DNA of 64,000 bases. Source: Paraneptunicella aestuarii (lineage in GTDB: Bacteria > Pseudomonadota > Gammaproteobacteria > Enterobacterales > Alteromonadaceae). Shown here in pieces: positions 53,780 through 62,604 of the stretch. Location: assembly GCF_019900845.1 (NCBI RefSeq), contig NZ_CP074570.1, forward strand, positions 558,001 through 622,000. The letters are read 5' to 3'. Both the position numbers and the translations under genes were made by a program. The notes under the pieces were generated by a model. That model was not told the origin of the DNA. It saw only the letters and a program-made list of their open reading frames with translations, and ran no database searches. Position 1 is the stretch's first letter, and each line of letters starts with the position of its first letter.

Positions 53780-55342
53780 ATGCAATTACTTCATGAATTA
53801 CCACTTTCGAAAGTGACAAAAACGCCCAACGCATTGGCTTTGCAATGCCAATCTCAACATATTGATTATGCTGAGTTAGGACATGCGATCGAGTCTATTG
53901 GCAGCGCCCTGAAGAAACTTAATTTCTCATATGGCAGTCGCGTTGCCGTGTATTTACCCAAGGTGCCTGAAGCTGTTATTAGCTTTTTCGCAATTAGCTA
54001 TGCTGGTTTGGTGTTGGTGCCAATTAACCCGATTTTGAAATCGGAGCAAGTGATGCATATTCTCAATGATTCTGGCGCTAAACTGTTAATTTCGCACGAA
54101 TCTCGTATATCAAGACTTTCTGGTTTATTAGAAGGCTCTGCTGTAGAGCATATCATTTTAACTGATGTAAAAAGTGAGCAAGTGCACACTTCGCCTTATT
54201 TGTCTTTTTATTGGCAAGACTTGTTGAAAACGCCTGTCAAACCAAACCTAAAGCAGACACCAACCCCAGATGATTTGGTGGCTTTGCTTTATACTTCAGG
54301 CAGTACAGGTAAACCCAAGGGAGTAATGTTAAGTCATCGTAATATGGTTTTGGGAGCCTTGAGTGTCAGTGAATATTTGGAGAATACGCCCAGCGATAAA
54401 CTGTTGTGTGTTTTACCTTTTAGTTTCGACTATGGTTTTAGCCAGCTTACCACGGCATTTGCTGTGGGGGCTTCCGTGGTGTTGTTAGAGTATTTGTTGC
54501 CTATCGACATAGTGAGGGCTATTGAGCGTTATCAAGTTACAGGGCTTGCGTTAGTACCACCAGTTTGGATGCAGTTAGCGAGTTTGAATTGGACAGAGAA
54601 ACAAACTTGCTCTCTAAGGTATTTCACTAACTCAGGTGGTGCCATGCCAGAAGAGGTGTTGCACAAAATTCGTGAAAAGATTCCTCATGCTTCGCCCATT
54701 CTTATGTACGGACTAACCGAAGCATTTCGTTCGAGTTATCTGCCTGTTGAGTTTATTGATTCTCATACTCAATCCATAGGTAAGGCAATTCCTAAAGCCG
54801 AATTGCTGGTAATGGACGAATTAGGTAATGAGTGTGAAATAGGCGTGATTGGGGAACTGGTACATTGTGGTGAGCTGGTAGCACAAGGTTACTGGCAGGA
54901 TGAAGAGCGTACCCATACCAAGTTTTTTCATATTGAAGGTAAGGGGCGAGCTGTGCGTTCTGGAGATCTGGTAAAACGTGACGAACAGGGTTTTTTGTAT
55001 TTTGTGTCTCGTAATGACCACATGATTAAAAGTTCAGGCTATCGCATTAGCCCTACTGAAATTGAAGAGGAAGTGTTTAAACATCCTGGTGTGTTGTCGG
55101 CGATGGTTTGCTCTGCGCCTCATCCGAAGTTAGGTCAGGGTATTGTATTACATGTGTCAGGACAGGTTTCCGAACCATCTTTGAAAGCTTTTCTGATGAA
55201 AAGGCTGCCGATTTTTATGTTACCTCAGGCGATCTTTATCCATGAGAATCTACCGCTCAATGCGAACGGCAAGTTAGACCGAAATGCCTTGCTTGAAAAG
55301 TCGTGTGGGGTATTTGAGGAAGCTGATCATGTCTCAATTTGA
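53780..55342 (+). CDS. AMP-forming acyl/aminoacyl ligase
   Basis: 520 residues, ANL superfamily. P-loop LYTSGSTGKPKGVMLS is near residue 171; motif YGLTEAFRSSYLP; hinge RSGDLVKRDEQGF; C-terminal catalytic lysine in NANGKLDRN. It resembles the acyl-CoA/ACP ligase associated with exosortase A loci (TIGR03098-like), though no exosortase is visible here. It should activate a carboxylic or amino acid as AMP ester and load the neighbouring ACP. It starts 6 bp after the ABC gene and overlaps the decarboxylase by 14 bp. Confidence 0.85.
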   Translation: MQLLHELPLSKVTKTPNALALQCQSQHIDYAELGHAIESIGSALKKLNFSYGSRVAVYLPKVPEAVISFFAISYAGLVLVPINPILKSEQVMHILNDSGAKLLISHESRISRLSGLLEGSAVEHIILTDVKSEQVHTSPYLSFYWQDLLKTPVKPNLKQTPTPDDLVALLYTSGSTGKPKGVMLSHRNMVLGALSVSEYLENTPSDKLLCVLPFSFDYGFSQLTTAFAVGASVVLLEYLLPIDIVRAIERYQVTGLALVPPVWMQLASLNWTEKQTCSLRYFTNSGGAMPEEVLHKIREKIPHASPILMYGLTEAFRSSYLPVEFIDSHTQSIGKAIPKAELLVMDELGNECEIGVIGELVHCGELVAQGYWQDEERTHTKFFHIEGKGRAVRSGDLVKRDEQGFLYFVSRNDHMIKSSGYRISPTEIEEEVFKHPGVLSAMVCSAPHPKLGQGIVLHVSGQVSEPSLKAFLMKRLPIFMLPQAIFIHENLPLNANGKLDRNALLEKSCGVFEEADHVSI

Positions 55343-56567
55343 TGTTTTGCAAAGAATTAATGCTCAAAATAATCAACTGTTGATGGCTGGGAAAACTGCT
55401 GAGCAACTCATTGCTATTGCTGGTGGGGCACCATTGTTTGTTTATGATACTAAGGTGATGACTCGTCAGTTTGAGAAGCTCCAACAGGCTTTGCCTCAAT
55501 CTGTTCGTATTCATTATGCGATAAAAGCCAATCCTCATATGGGCGTGTTAAACCATATGGCAAAGTTAGTGCACGGTTTCGATCTCGCTTCTCATGGTGA
55601 GCTAGTGAAAGCCTTGGCGACAGGCATGTTGCCGGAGCGTATTAGTTTTGCAGGGCCAGCTAAATCTGAGTTGGAATTAAGAGCCGCTATTACGGCGGGG
55701 GTAAAGATTAATGTGGAAAGCGAATTAGAGCTGCAACGTATTGGTGACTTAGGTGAACAGTTGAATATTCGGCCCAAGATAGCTTTTAGAGTTAACCCTG
55801 ATTTTGAGCTAAAAGCGGCCGGAATGAAAATGGCGGGGGGGAGTAAACCTTTTGGGATCGACGCAGAGCAAATTCCTTATTTATTATCTTTGCTTCATTC
55901 GCAAGATTTTGATTTTCAGGGTTTTCATATATTTACTGGTTCCCAAAATCTAAGACCTGATTCCATCATTCAAAATCATCAACGCACCTTCCTTCTGGCA
56001 GAAGAATTGGCTTGCGAAGCAGAGCGTTTTAGCCTGGATGTAAAATATTTGAATATTGGTGGTGGTTTGGGAGTGCCTTATTTTCAGGGAGAGCTGGCAA
56101 TTGAATTAGATGATATTGGTGCCAACTTGCAAACCTTATTAGATGGTCGAAGTTTAAGATTACAAGACACTGAAGTTGTCATGGAGCTAGGGCGTTATTT
56201 GGTGGCGGAGTCTGGTGTTTATTTATGCCAAGTGACTGATGTTAAGGGATCCAGAGGGAAAAATTTCGTGATAACAAACGGTGGTATGCATCATCATTTA
56301 GCAAATTCAGGTAACCTTGGGCAGATGATTCGGCGTAATTATCCCGTGGTAATGGCCAATCAATTGGAGTCTGGTGAAGATAATAAGATCAGGGTTGATG
56401 TGGTTGGCCCCTTATGCACGCCTTTGGATATTTTGGCTGCGAATATAGAATTACCAGACCCGAAAGTGGGCGATGTGATTGCAGTATTGCAATCGGGAGC
56501 ATACGGCGCGAGTGCCAGTCCTCAAGATTTTTTGAGTCATCCTCACGCCAGAGAGCTGGTGCTTTAG
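55329..56567 (+). CDS. Fold-type III PLP-dependent decarboxylase
   Basis: 412 residues from ATG 55329 (GAGGA 8 bases upstream, inside the end of the ligase gene). Alanine-racemase/ODC-fold decarboxylase: PLP lysine in HYAIKANPHMGV (about residue 59), GFHIFTGSQNL, the phosphate-binding NIGGGLGVPY, LGRYLVAESG and QSGAYGASASPQDF. It resembles the exosortase-A-associated pyridoxal decarboxylases (TIGR03099-like) and LysA. It may decarboxylate an amino acid that is carrier-bound or free. Its 3' end overlaps the convergent GGDEF gene by 4 bp. Confidence 0.87.
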   Translation: MSQFDVLQRINAQNNQLLMAGKTAEQLIAIAGGAPLFVYDTKVMTRQFEKLQQALPQSVRIHYAIKANPHMGVLNHMAKLVHGFDLASHGELVKALATGMLPERISFAGPAKSELELRAAITAGVKINVESELELQRIGDLGEQLNIRPKIAFRVNPDFELKAAGMKMAGGSKPFGIDAEQIPYLLSLLHSQDFDFQGFHIFTGSQNLRPDSIIQNHQRTFLLAEELACEAERFSLDVKYLNIGGGLGVPYFQGELAIELDDIGANLQTLLDGRSLRLQDTEVVMELGRYLVAESGVYLCQVTDVKGSRGKNFVITNGGMHHHLANSGNLGQMIRRNYPVVMANQLESGEDNKIRVDVVGPLCTPLDILAANIELPDPKVGDVIAVLQSGAYGASASPQDFLSHPHARELVL

Positions 56568-57580
56568 TGCATAGGCATAACGCGGTTTCTACCGAGATTT
56601 TTAGCCTCATACAGATGTTTGTCTGCGGTTTCGATAAAATCAGAAATTTGCATTTTTTCATCTGCTTGAGATACACCAAAAGATGCGGTGATGCCGCCAA
56701 TGGTTTGGCCTGTTCGCTTGTCTTTTAGCTGGATTTTTTCAATGGATCGGCGCATTACTTCGGCAACATGTAATGCCCTGGTAATGTTGTCTGTTGGAAT
56801 GAGTATGGCAAACTCTTCGCCGCCAAAACGATAGGCTTGTGCTCCATCTCGGCAGCTTTGTTGCAGTTTTTTGGCAACGGCTTTTAGAACCTTATCGCCC
56901 ATGACATGACCATGAGTATCATTGAATTTTTTGAAGTGATCGACATCCACAATAATCAAACACAATGGGGTGTGATGCATCATGGATTGCAATTCATCAT
57001 CAAAGAAACGGCGATTGCATAGCCCGGTGAGGGAGTCATACAAGGCATGTTTTTGAGTTTGTTGTAGTTCGGCTCTGAGCTGTGCGATTTCTTTTTCTGC
57101 ACTGGTTAGAGCGGCACTGAAATTCAATGTACTGCGGCGGATTTCCTGTGCGTCATTGACCAGGTTGCGCACCAACCCCATCACTTCTTCCACCGACCAG
57201 CCTTCCTTCTCAACTTTTTCCAAATCATCAAGGCAACCATCCATTGCGCTACGAAAAACATGGGTGTCACTTTTGGTGTCTTGGACGGTTTGAGATATTT
57301 CTAACAGCATGGCTTCAATATTTTGGCGTAATTGCCACGGGCTGACTTCCTGCTTATCTGCTACATAATTACGATACATTTCCTCCGCTCTGGCATTCGA
57401 CAAGGTACTAATCTGCGCCAGAATGCCATCCATTGATTCGTTCAGGGATGGGGTTTCGTTCGCTGCATAGGTATACCAAAGAGCATAGTTGGTAGGAATC
57501 GCCGGCATCTTATGTTTGAGCATCAATGGCACGGTTTTCTTTAAAATATTGAATGATTTTTCCAAATCATTTTTAGACAT
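56564..57580 (-). CDS. Diguanylate cyclase
   Basis: 338 residues, cytoplasmic. An N-terminal helical region (1-160) contains a likely coiled coil just before the catalytic part (SAEKEIAQLRAELQQTQKHAL). The GGDEF domain at about 170-335 has DSLTGLCNRRFF, VDHFKKFNDTHGH and the active site RFGGEEFAIL. Hence c-di-GMP synthesis is likely. The inhibitory I-site RxxD reads RDGA, so product inhibition may be lost. The stop overlaps that of the decarboxylase gene. Confidence 0.9.
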   Translation of the reverse strand: MSKNDLEKSFNILKKTVPLMLKHKMPAIPTNYALWYTYAANETPSLNESMDGILAQISTLSNARAEEMYRNYVADKQEVSPWQLRQNIEAMLLEISQTVQDTKSDTHVFRSAMDGCLDDLEKVEKEGWSVEEVMGLVRNLVNDAQEIRRSTLNFSAALTSAEKEIAQLRAELQQTQKHALYDSLTGLCNRRFFDDELQSMMHHTPLCLIIVDVDHFKKFNDTHGHVMGDKVLKAVAKKLQQSCRDGAQAYRFGGEEFAILIPTDNITRALHVAEVMRRSIEKIQLKDKRTGQTIGGITASFGVSQADEKMQISDFIETADKHLYEAKNLGRNRVMPMH

Positions 57581-57708
57581 GAATGAAGCCTGATTTAATT
57601 CGCCTTAGTGTTCTAATGTTAGCAAAATATCAATGCTAAGTTTTAGCTAGAATTAGGATTTTCTGACGAAAAATTTATTCAACAGTTGTCAATTTTAGAG
57701 AAATCCAC

Positions 57709-59121
57709 CTATGGTTGGATTAACTTGTTCCGATTTAACTGGTTATAGGGGGCAAAGGATTCATGGAGTGATACCACGCTGCCCACGATAATAAGAGTGG
57801 GCGGAGCAATAGTGGATTGCTTGGCTCGTTCAACAATATTCTCCAACGTGCCAGTGAGAATTTGTTGTTCATGAGTGGTGGCAGATTGCACCAGAGCGAT
57901 AGGGGTTGAAGGCGCCAAACCATGTTGAATCAGTTGTTCACAGATAATGTGTAATCCGGTTAAGCCCATATAGAACACGAGTGTTTGGTTTTTCTGTACC
58001 AATGCTGGCCAGTCCAAATCAATGGTGTCGTCTTTTAAGTGACCGGTTGCAAAGACAACAGACTGAGCATGAGCACGGTGAGTCAGCGGTATTCCCGAAT
58101 AGCTGGCTGCACCTGTCGCGGCAGTAATACCTGGAATTACCTGAAAATTGATTTCGTGCTCAATAAGGGTTTCGATTTCTTCACCGCCACGACCAAAAAC
58201 AAACGGGTCTCCGCCTTTTAAGCGAACCACTCGCTGGCCCGCTTTTGCTCGTTCTACAAGTAGATGATTAATGTCATCTTGTGGAAGTGTGTGCTTACTT
58301 TTCGCTTTTCCAACGTAGACTTTCTCGGCATCTCTGCGCACCATTTCCAAAATGTCGCTGGAGACCAGACGGTCATATACGACAACATCGGCTTTTTGCA
58401 TAATACGCAGTGCTTTAAAGGTGAGTAATTCTGGATCCCCGGGACCCGCGCCAATTAAATAAACCGTGCCAGCCAGTGGTTGCTGAGCCGATGAATTAGC
58501 CAGCTTGCTTTCAATGGCTTTTACGGCCTCTTCATGATTGCCATTCAACGCTTGCTCTGCGATGTCACCTTCCATGACTTCTTCCCAGAAAGCGCGGCGA
58601 GAATCTAGGTCGTTAAAATGCTGCTTAACCTTATCTCTAAATTGTTCAAATAAGCGACCCAATTGAGATATGCGTTGTGGGATCAGTGTTTCCAGTTTTT
58701 GCCGTAGATATCGGAGTAGAACGGGTGCTACGCCAGCACTGCTTAAAGCGATAACAATAGGTGAGCGGTCTACGATGGCGGGTGTGATAAAACGACATAG
58801 TGGAGGATTATCGACCACATTCACCATTAAACCCGCTTTACTGGCGATTTCGTGGATGTGTTGGTTCAATTGGGAATTATTGGTTGCGACGAAAATCAGA
58901 GTTTGATCTTGAATATCTGTGTCGCGAAAACGTCGCTCAAGTAGTGAGATTTTACCCTGTTCAGCATAAGTTTTAACTGTGGGAGTGACTTCTGGTGCGA
59001 CAACCGTAATCTGCGCTTCGGTTTTTAATAGCAATTCAATCTTGCGAGCTGCCACTTCCCCAGCGCCAACGACCAGACAATGCTGGTTTTGAGTATCAAC
59101 AAATATAGGGAAATAACGCAT
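57709..59121 (-). CDS. cysG: Siroheme synthase CysG
   Basis: 470 residues from ATG 59121 (preceded by GGTGG); an in-frame start at 59172 is not conserved. Bifunctional: N-terminal Met8-like dehydrogenase/ferrochelatase (CLVVGAGEVAARKIELLL, VATNNSQLN, VVDNPPLCRFITPA), then the uroporphyrinogen-III C-methyltransferase (VYLIGAGPGDPELLT, RLKGGDPFVFGRGGEE, ITAATGAASYSGIPLTHR). It makes siroheme for sulfite and nitrite reductases. No cys or nir genes lie beside it. Confidence 0.95.
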   Translation of the reverse strand: MRYFPIFVDTQNQHCLVVGAGEVAARKIELLLKTEAQITVVAPEVTPTVKTYAEQGKISLLERRFRDTDIQDQTLIFVATNNSQLNQHIHEIASKAGLMVNVVDNPPLCRFITPAIVDRSPIVIALSSAGVAPVLLRYLRQKLETLIPQRISQLGRLFEQFRDKVKQHFNDLDSRRAFWEEVMEGDIAEQALNGNHEEAVKAIESKLANSSAQQPLAGTVYLIGAGPGDPELLTFKALRIMQKADVVVYDRLVSSDILEMVRRDAEKVYVGKAKSKHTLPQDDINHLLVERAKAGQRVVRLKGGDPFVFGRGGEEIETLIEHEINFQVIPGITAATGAASYSGIPLTHRAHAQSVVFATGHLKDDTIDLDWPALVQKNQTLVFYMGLTGLHIICEQLIQHGLAPSTPIALVQSATTHEQQILTGTLENIVERAKQSTIAPPTLIIVGSVVSLHESFAPYNQLNRNKLIQP

Positions 59122-59348
59122 GATCCTGCCACCACAAACTTGAATGTATGTTTGGTGTAATTCTGTGAGCAATCAGGAATTACCGGAAACAATTTACATT
59201 CAATTTAGCTTGAGCACTATAGCTCAGCCTGAATGAATTCTAGAAGGGGAATTATGCATTCATCGGTTATAACAAATAAATAAAATAATTTGATTTGTTA
59301 TAACCAAGATGAATTAAGTAGGGAAAGCCTGATTTAAATCAGAACCTC

Positions 59349-61127
59349 TTAGTCGCGACTCTTCTTTTCAACCCACTCACGGATATCAAGTTTTTGACCT
59401 GCGACACGAGTTTTCTTCAATAAATCTTGTACTTCTGTAGGCATACCTTCTGGTAAATCTACCGTGCTGTACGAATCATAAATTTCAATGGCACCGATAA
59501 ATTTACTGTCGATGTTGGCTTCGTTAGCGATAGCGCCAACAATGTTACCTGGTTTTGCGCCATGGCTGCGACCAACCGCAATGCGGTAGCGTTGCATGCC
59601 TTCATCCGGCGTACTGGTGCGGCGTTTTTCGCCTCTGCCACGACCTCTGTCTCCGCGGTCGCCTCTATCACCACGATCGCCTCTATCTCCGCGCTCACCT
59701 CTATCTCCGCGCTCACCTCTATCTCCGCGCTCACGGCCTCTGCCACGATCATCGCGTCCTTCGCGCTTTTCTCTTGGTGGGCGTGTAGAAATATCGGGTA
59801 CATCAGACTCTTTCAGTACCAAAGGCTCGTCACCTTGTGCCAACTTGGCTAAAGCCGCAAGCAGTTTTTCTGGTGATGCTTCGGTTTCTTGTTGAATTGC
59901 TTCGATAACCGGTAGCAATGTATCTGCCTGATCCTCTTCCAACGCTGCCATAACGCGTTCTTTAAAGCGTTGTACGCGAGATTCGTTCATTTCAGTCAGG
60001 CTTGGAATCGGCATCGGCTCCATGTTTTGCTTGGTCGCTTTTTCGATAGTGCGCAATAAACGCATTTCACGATGAGAGATAAACAGGATGGCATCGCCAG
60101 ATCGTCCAGCACGGCCTGTACGACCGATACGGTGTACATAAGATTCTGTGTCGTAAGGAACATCGTAGTTAATAACGTGGCTTACACGGTCAACGTCTAG
60201 TCCACGAGCCACAACGTCGGTAGCGATAAGAATATCAATACCGCCTTGTTTCAGTCTTTCAACGGTACGCTCACGGGATTTTTGCGGGATGTCACCATTT
60301 AAAGGTTCAACATCGTAACCACGGGCACTTAGCTTTTCAGCCAATTCGATGGTGGCAGTTTTTGTTCTGACGAACACGATAACGCCATCATAGTTTTCGA
60401 CTTCCAAAATACGCGTTAGCGCTGATAATTTGTGATGCCCGGAAACCTGTACATAACGTTGGCGAATGCTTTTCGCTGTACTGGTTTTGGACGCAATTTT
60501 AATTGTCTTTGGATCATTCAGATAGCTGGTGGCGATCTTCTTGATAGGCGCAGGCATGGTGGCTGAAAACAGCGCTGTTTGTCTTTCTTCTGGCGCTTGA
60601 GACAAGATCCACTCAACGTCATCAATGAAACCCATACGTAACATTTCGTCGGCCTCATCAAGTACCAACATTTTCAAACTGTCGAGCTTTAATGTATTGC
60701 GCTTGATGTGGTCGATAACACGGCCTGGCGTACCTACGATAACGTGGGTTCCGCGCTTCAATTGACGAATCTGGTTATCGTAAGATTGGCCGCCGTAAAT
60801 AGGCAGCACGCGTAATGCTTTGTTGAAGCTGGCATAGGCTTGAAATGCTTCGGCAACCTGAATTGCTAATTCACGTGTTGGTGCCAGAACTAATAGTTGT
60901 GGCTCTTTCAGTGAACTATCGATTTTGGCTAACATCGGCAAAGCGAAGGCGGCTGTTTTACCAGTACCTGTCTGAGCCTGTCCAATCAGGTCTCGTCCTT
61001 CAAGTAGCAAAGGGATACTTTCTGCCTGGATAGGGGAAGGTTTTTCGTAGCCTATTTTATCCAACGCGTCCAGAATTTCTTGAGGAAGGGCTAAATCTTT
61101 AAAGCTAATGGAAACGTCGGTTGTCAT
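59349..61127 (-). CDS. deaD: DEAD-box RNA helicase, CsdA/DeaD type
   Basis: 592 residues. Q-motif, AQTGTGKTAAF, PTRELA, DEADEML, SATMP, ARGLDVDRVSHVINYDVP and HRIGRTGR are all present in the first 360. A dimerisation region follows. A repetitive RGD/RGE-rich low-complexity linker (about 440-490) leads to the RNA-binding DbpA-like domain (YRIAVGRSHGAKPGNIVGAI). CsdA helps ribosome assembly and mRNA decay, notably in the cold. The repeat coding is near-perfect at DNA level (59650-59740), so its length may vary. Confidence 0.94.
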   Translation of the reverse strand: MTTDVSISFKDLALPQEILDALDKIGYEKPSPIQAESIPLLLEGRDLIGQAQTGTGKTAAFALPMLAKIDSSLKEPQLLVLAPTRELAIQVAEAFQAYASFNKALRVLPIYGGQSYDNQIRQLKRGTHVIVGTPGRVIDHIKRNTLKLDSLKMLVLDEADEMLRMGFIDDVEWILSQAPEERQTALFSATMPAPIKKIATSYLNDPKTIKIASKTSTAKSIRQRYVQVSGHHKLSALTRILEVENYDGVIVFVRTKTATIELAEKLSARGYDVEPLNGDIPQKSRERTVERLKQGGIDILIATDVVARGLDVDRVSHVINYDVPYDTESYVHRIGRTGRAGRSGDAILFISHREMRLLRTIEKATKQNMEPMPIPSLTEMNESRVQRFKERVMAALEEDQADTLLPVIEAIQQETEASPEKLLAALAKLAQGDEPLVLKESDVPDISTRPPREKREGRDDRGRGRERGDRGERGDRGERGDRGDRGDRGDRGDRGRGRGEKRRTSTPDEGMQRYRIAVGRSHGAKPGNIVGAIANEANIDSKFIGAIEIYDSYSTVDLPEGMPTEVQDLLKKTRVAGQKLDIREWVEKKSRD

Positions 61128-61689
61128 AGATATGTACTCACTTATATGCTGAACCGTTTCTCAATGACCACATGCTTAAGAATAGCTCAGTACTGGGGAA
61201 AATGTGGCGCATTGTAGAGTAAAACTTGTCCGCTGGCTACTTGATAATGTGCTTTTTTATGTGGCTTGAGTGGTGATTTTATATATTTGAGGGGAAATAG
61301 CGGAAAAAGCTTCTGTTTTTTTAAGTTTATGGCGTCGGAGTAAAACGATTAAGGTGTTTTTATGCACTTGTAAGCTTTGTAAAATAAGTGTTTTTATGAT
61401 TAACGATAATTTTACAAATGTTGTGATATTTAACATTAAAACTCGTTAATTCCTGAAGAATTCTCATCTTTAAATGTTGGTTAACTGTGATTTCATTGGG
61501 CTAGGAGGGGTTTATCCAGGTTTTGAAGTTATATCTGAATCAGAGCTGGTGAGATTGAGGAGTGCGTTCCTGCATATATCACTACCTCTGGGCTGAATAT
61601 TTGAGCAATATCTTTTCTCCGCCTTTGCTCTTTAAAACTTAAAAAATTCCCCCAAATACGCGAAAGTTTAATTTGGAGGCATTGTCGCC
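61128..61689. other. Long intergenic region upstream of deaD
   Basis: 562 bp without a gene, between divergent deaD and the ion channel gene. It is AT-rich with T-tracts. A long leader would be usual for cold-regulated deaD. GGAGG (61674-61678) is the channel's ribosome site. No riboswitch or repeat recognised. Confidence 0.4.
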
Positions 61690-62481
61690 ATGTTTAGTGG
61701 AATTCAAGAAAAGTTATTAAAACTCAGGGATAACAGGGCATTTGAAATGTTAGTGATTGCCGTCATTATCATTTCAGCACTGGAAATAGGTGCTAAAACC
61801 TATGAATTACCTGCTTTTGCCATTGATGTTACTTTGGTTCTGGACTGGTTTATCACTCTCTTTTTTCTGTTTGAAATAACAGTTCGGTTCTGGGCTGAAC
61901 CCGATAAAAAACGCTTTTTTCATTCCGGTTGGAATATCTTTGATACCCTGGTTGTGTTGGTCAGTTTGATACCTATCCAGGATACCGAAATGGCACTGTT
62001 AGCTCGTTTGGTCAGGGTGTTCAGGGTGCTGCGTATGGTGTCTATTATTCCTGAGCTCAGGATCCTTATTAATTCGCTTATAAAAGCCTTGCCACAGCTG
62101 GGCTATGTGATGTTGCTTCTGTTTATTATCTTCTATATTTATGCCGCAGTAGGTAGCTTCTTATTTAGTCCTATCAATTCAGAACTTTGGGGCAATATTG
62201 CGATTTCCATGCTGACTCTTTTCAGGATAATGACATTCGAGGATTGGACTGATATTCAGTACGAGACCATGGATGTTTACCCGATGAGCTGGATGTATTA
62301 CATGAGCTTTATCTTTTTTACTGCATTCGCTTTTTTAAATATGGTGATTGGTATTGTGGTCAATGTTATGGAAGAAGAGCACGCTAAAGTTCGAGCAGAA
62401 GAGAATGGAAAAGAACCGACCATGAAAGAGCTGCAAGATGAAATACGTGAGTTAAAGGCGTTGTTGCTGGAAAGGAAATAG
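61690..62481 (+). CDS. Voltage-gated cation channel, NaChBac-like
   Basis: 263 residues. Six transmembrane helices: S1-S3 (about 15-110), an S4 voltage sensor with arginines every third residue (RLVRVFRVLRMVSIIPELR), S5, a pore loop and S6 (ending FLNMVIGIVVNVM). The selectivity filter reads TFEDW where classic bacterial sodium channels have TLESW. The extra acid may alter Na/Ca preference. The C-terminus is a coiled coil (TMKELQDEIRELKALLLE) that tetramerises the channel. Monocistronic with a terminator behind. Confidence 0.88.
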   Translation: MFSGIQEKLLKLRDNRAFEMLVIAVIIISALEIGAKTYELPAFAIDVTLVLDWFITLFFLFEITVRFWAEPDKKRFFHSGWNIFDTLVVLVSLIPIQDTEMALLARLVRVFRVLRMVSIIPELRILINSLIKALPQLGYVMLLLFIIFYIYAAVGSFLFSPINSELWGNIAISMLTLFRIMTFEDWTDIQYETMDVYPMSWMYYMSFIFFTAFAFLNMVIGIVVNVMEEEHAKVRAEENGKEPTMKELQDEIRELKALLLERK

Positions 62482-62528
62482 CCTTCTCAAGCGGTTATTT
62501 CCTTTGGTCTTCGAATTGATTTTGGGGT

Positions 62529-62566
62529 AAAAGCTACAGGCGAGGGAGGGACGCGCCTGTAGCTTT
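62529..62566. terminator. Terminator between channel and DUF5666 genes
   Basis: AAAAGCTACAGGCG, loop of 11, CGCCTGTAGCTTT. A 13-bp stem between convergent genes. Confidence 0.75.
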
Positions 62567-62604
62567 GAGATTAATCATTTAATTTTTATTACGAGTGAGT
62601 AGAG

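Noticed and set aside
50938..56567. Exosortase A / PEP-CTERM locus
   Set aside because: Ligase and decarboxylase resemble that system, but no exosortase, PEP-CTERM protein or polysaccharide gene is in the window.
59650..59740. Tandem DNA repeat resembling a CRISPR or satellite array
   Set aside because: It is in frame within deaD and encodes the RGD/RGE linker; there are no spacers.
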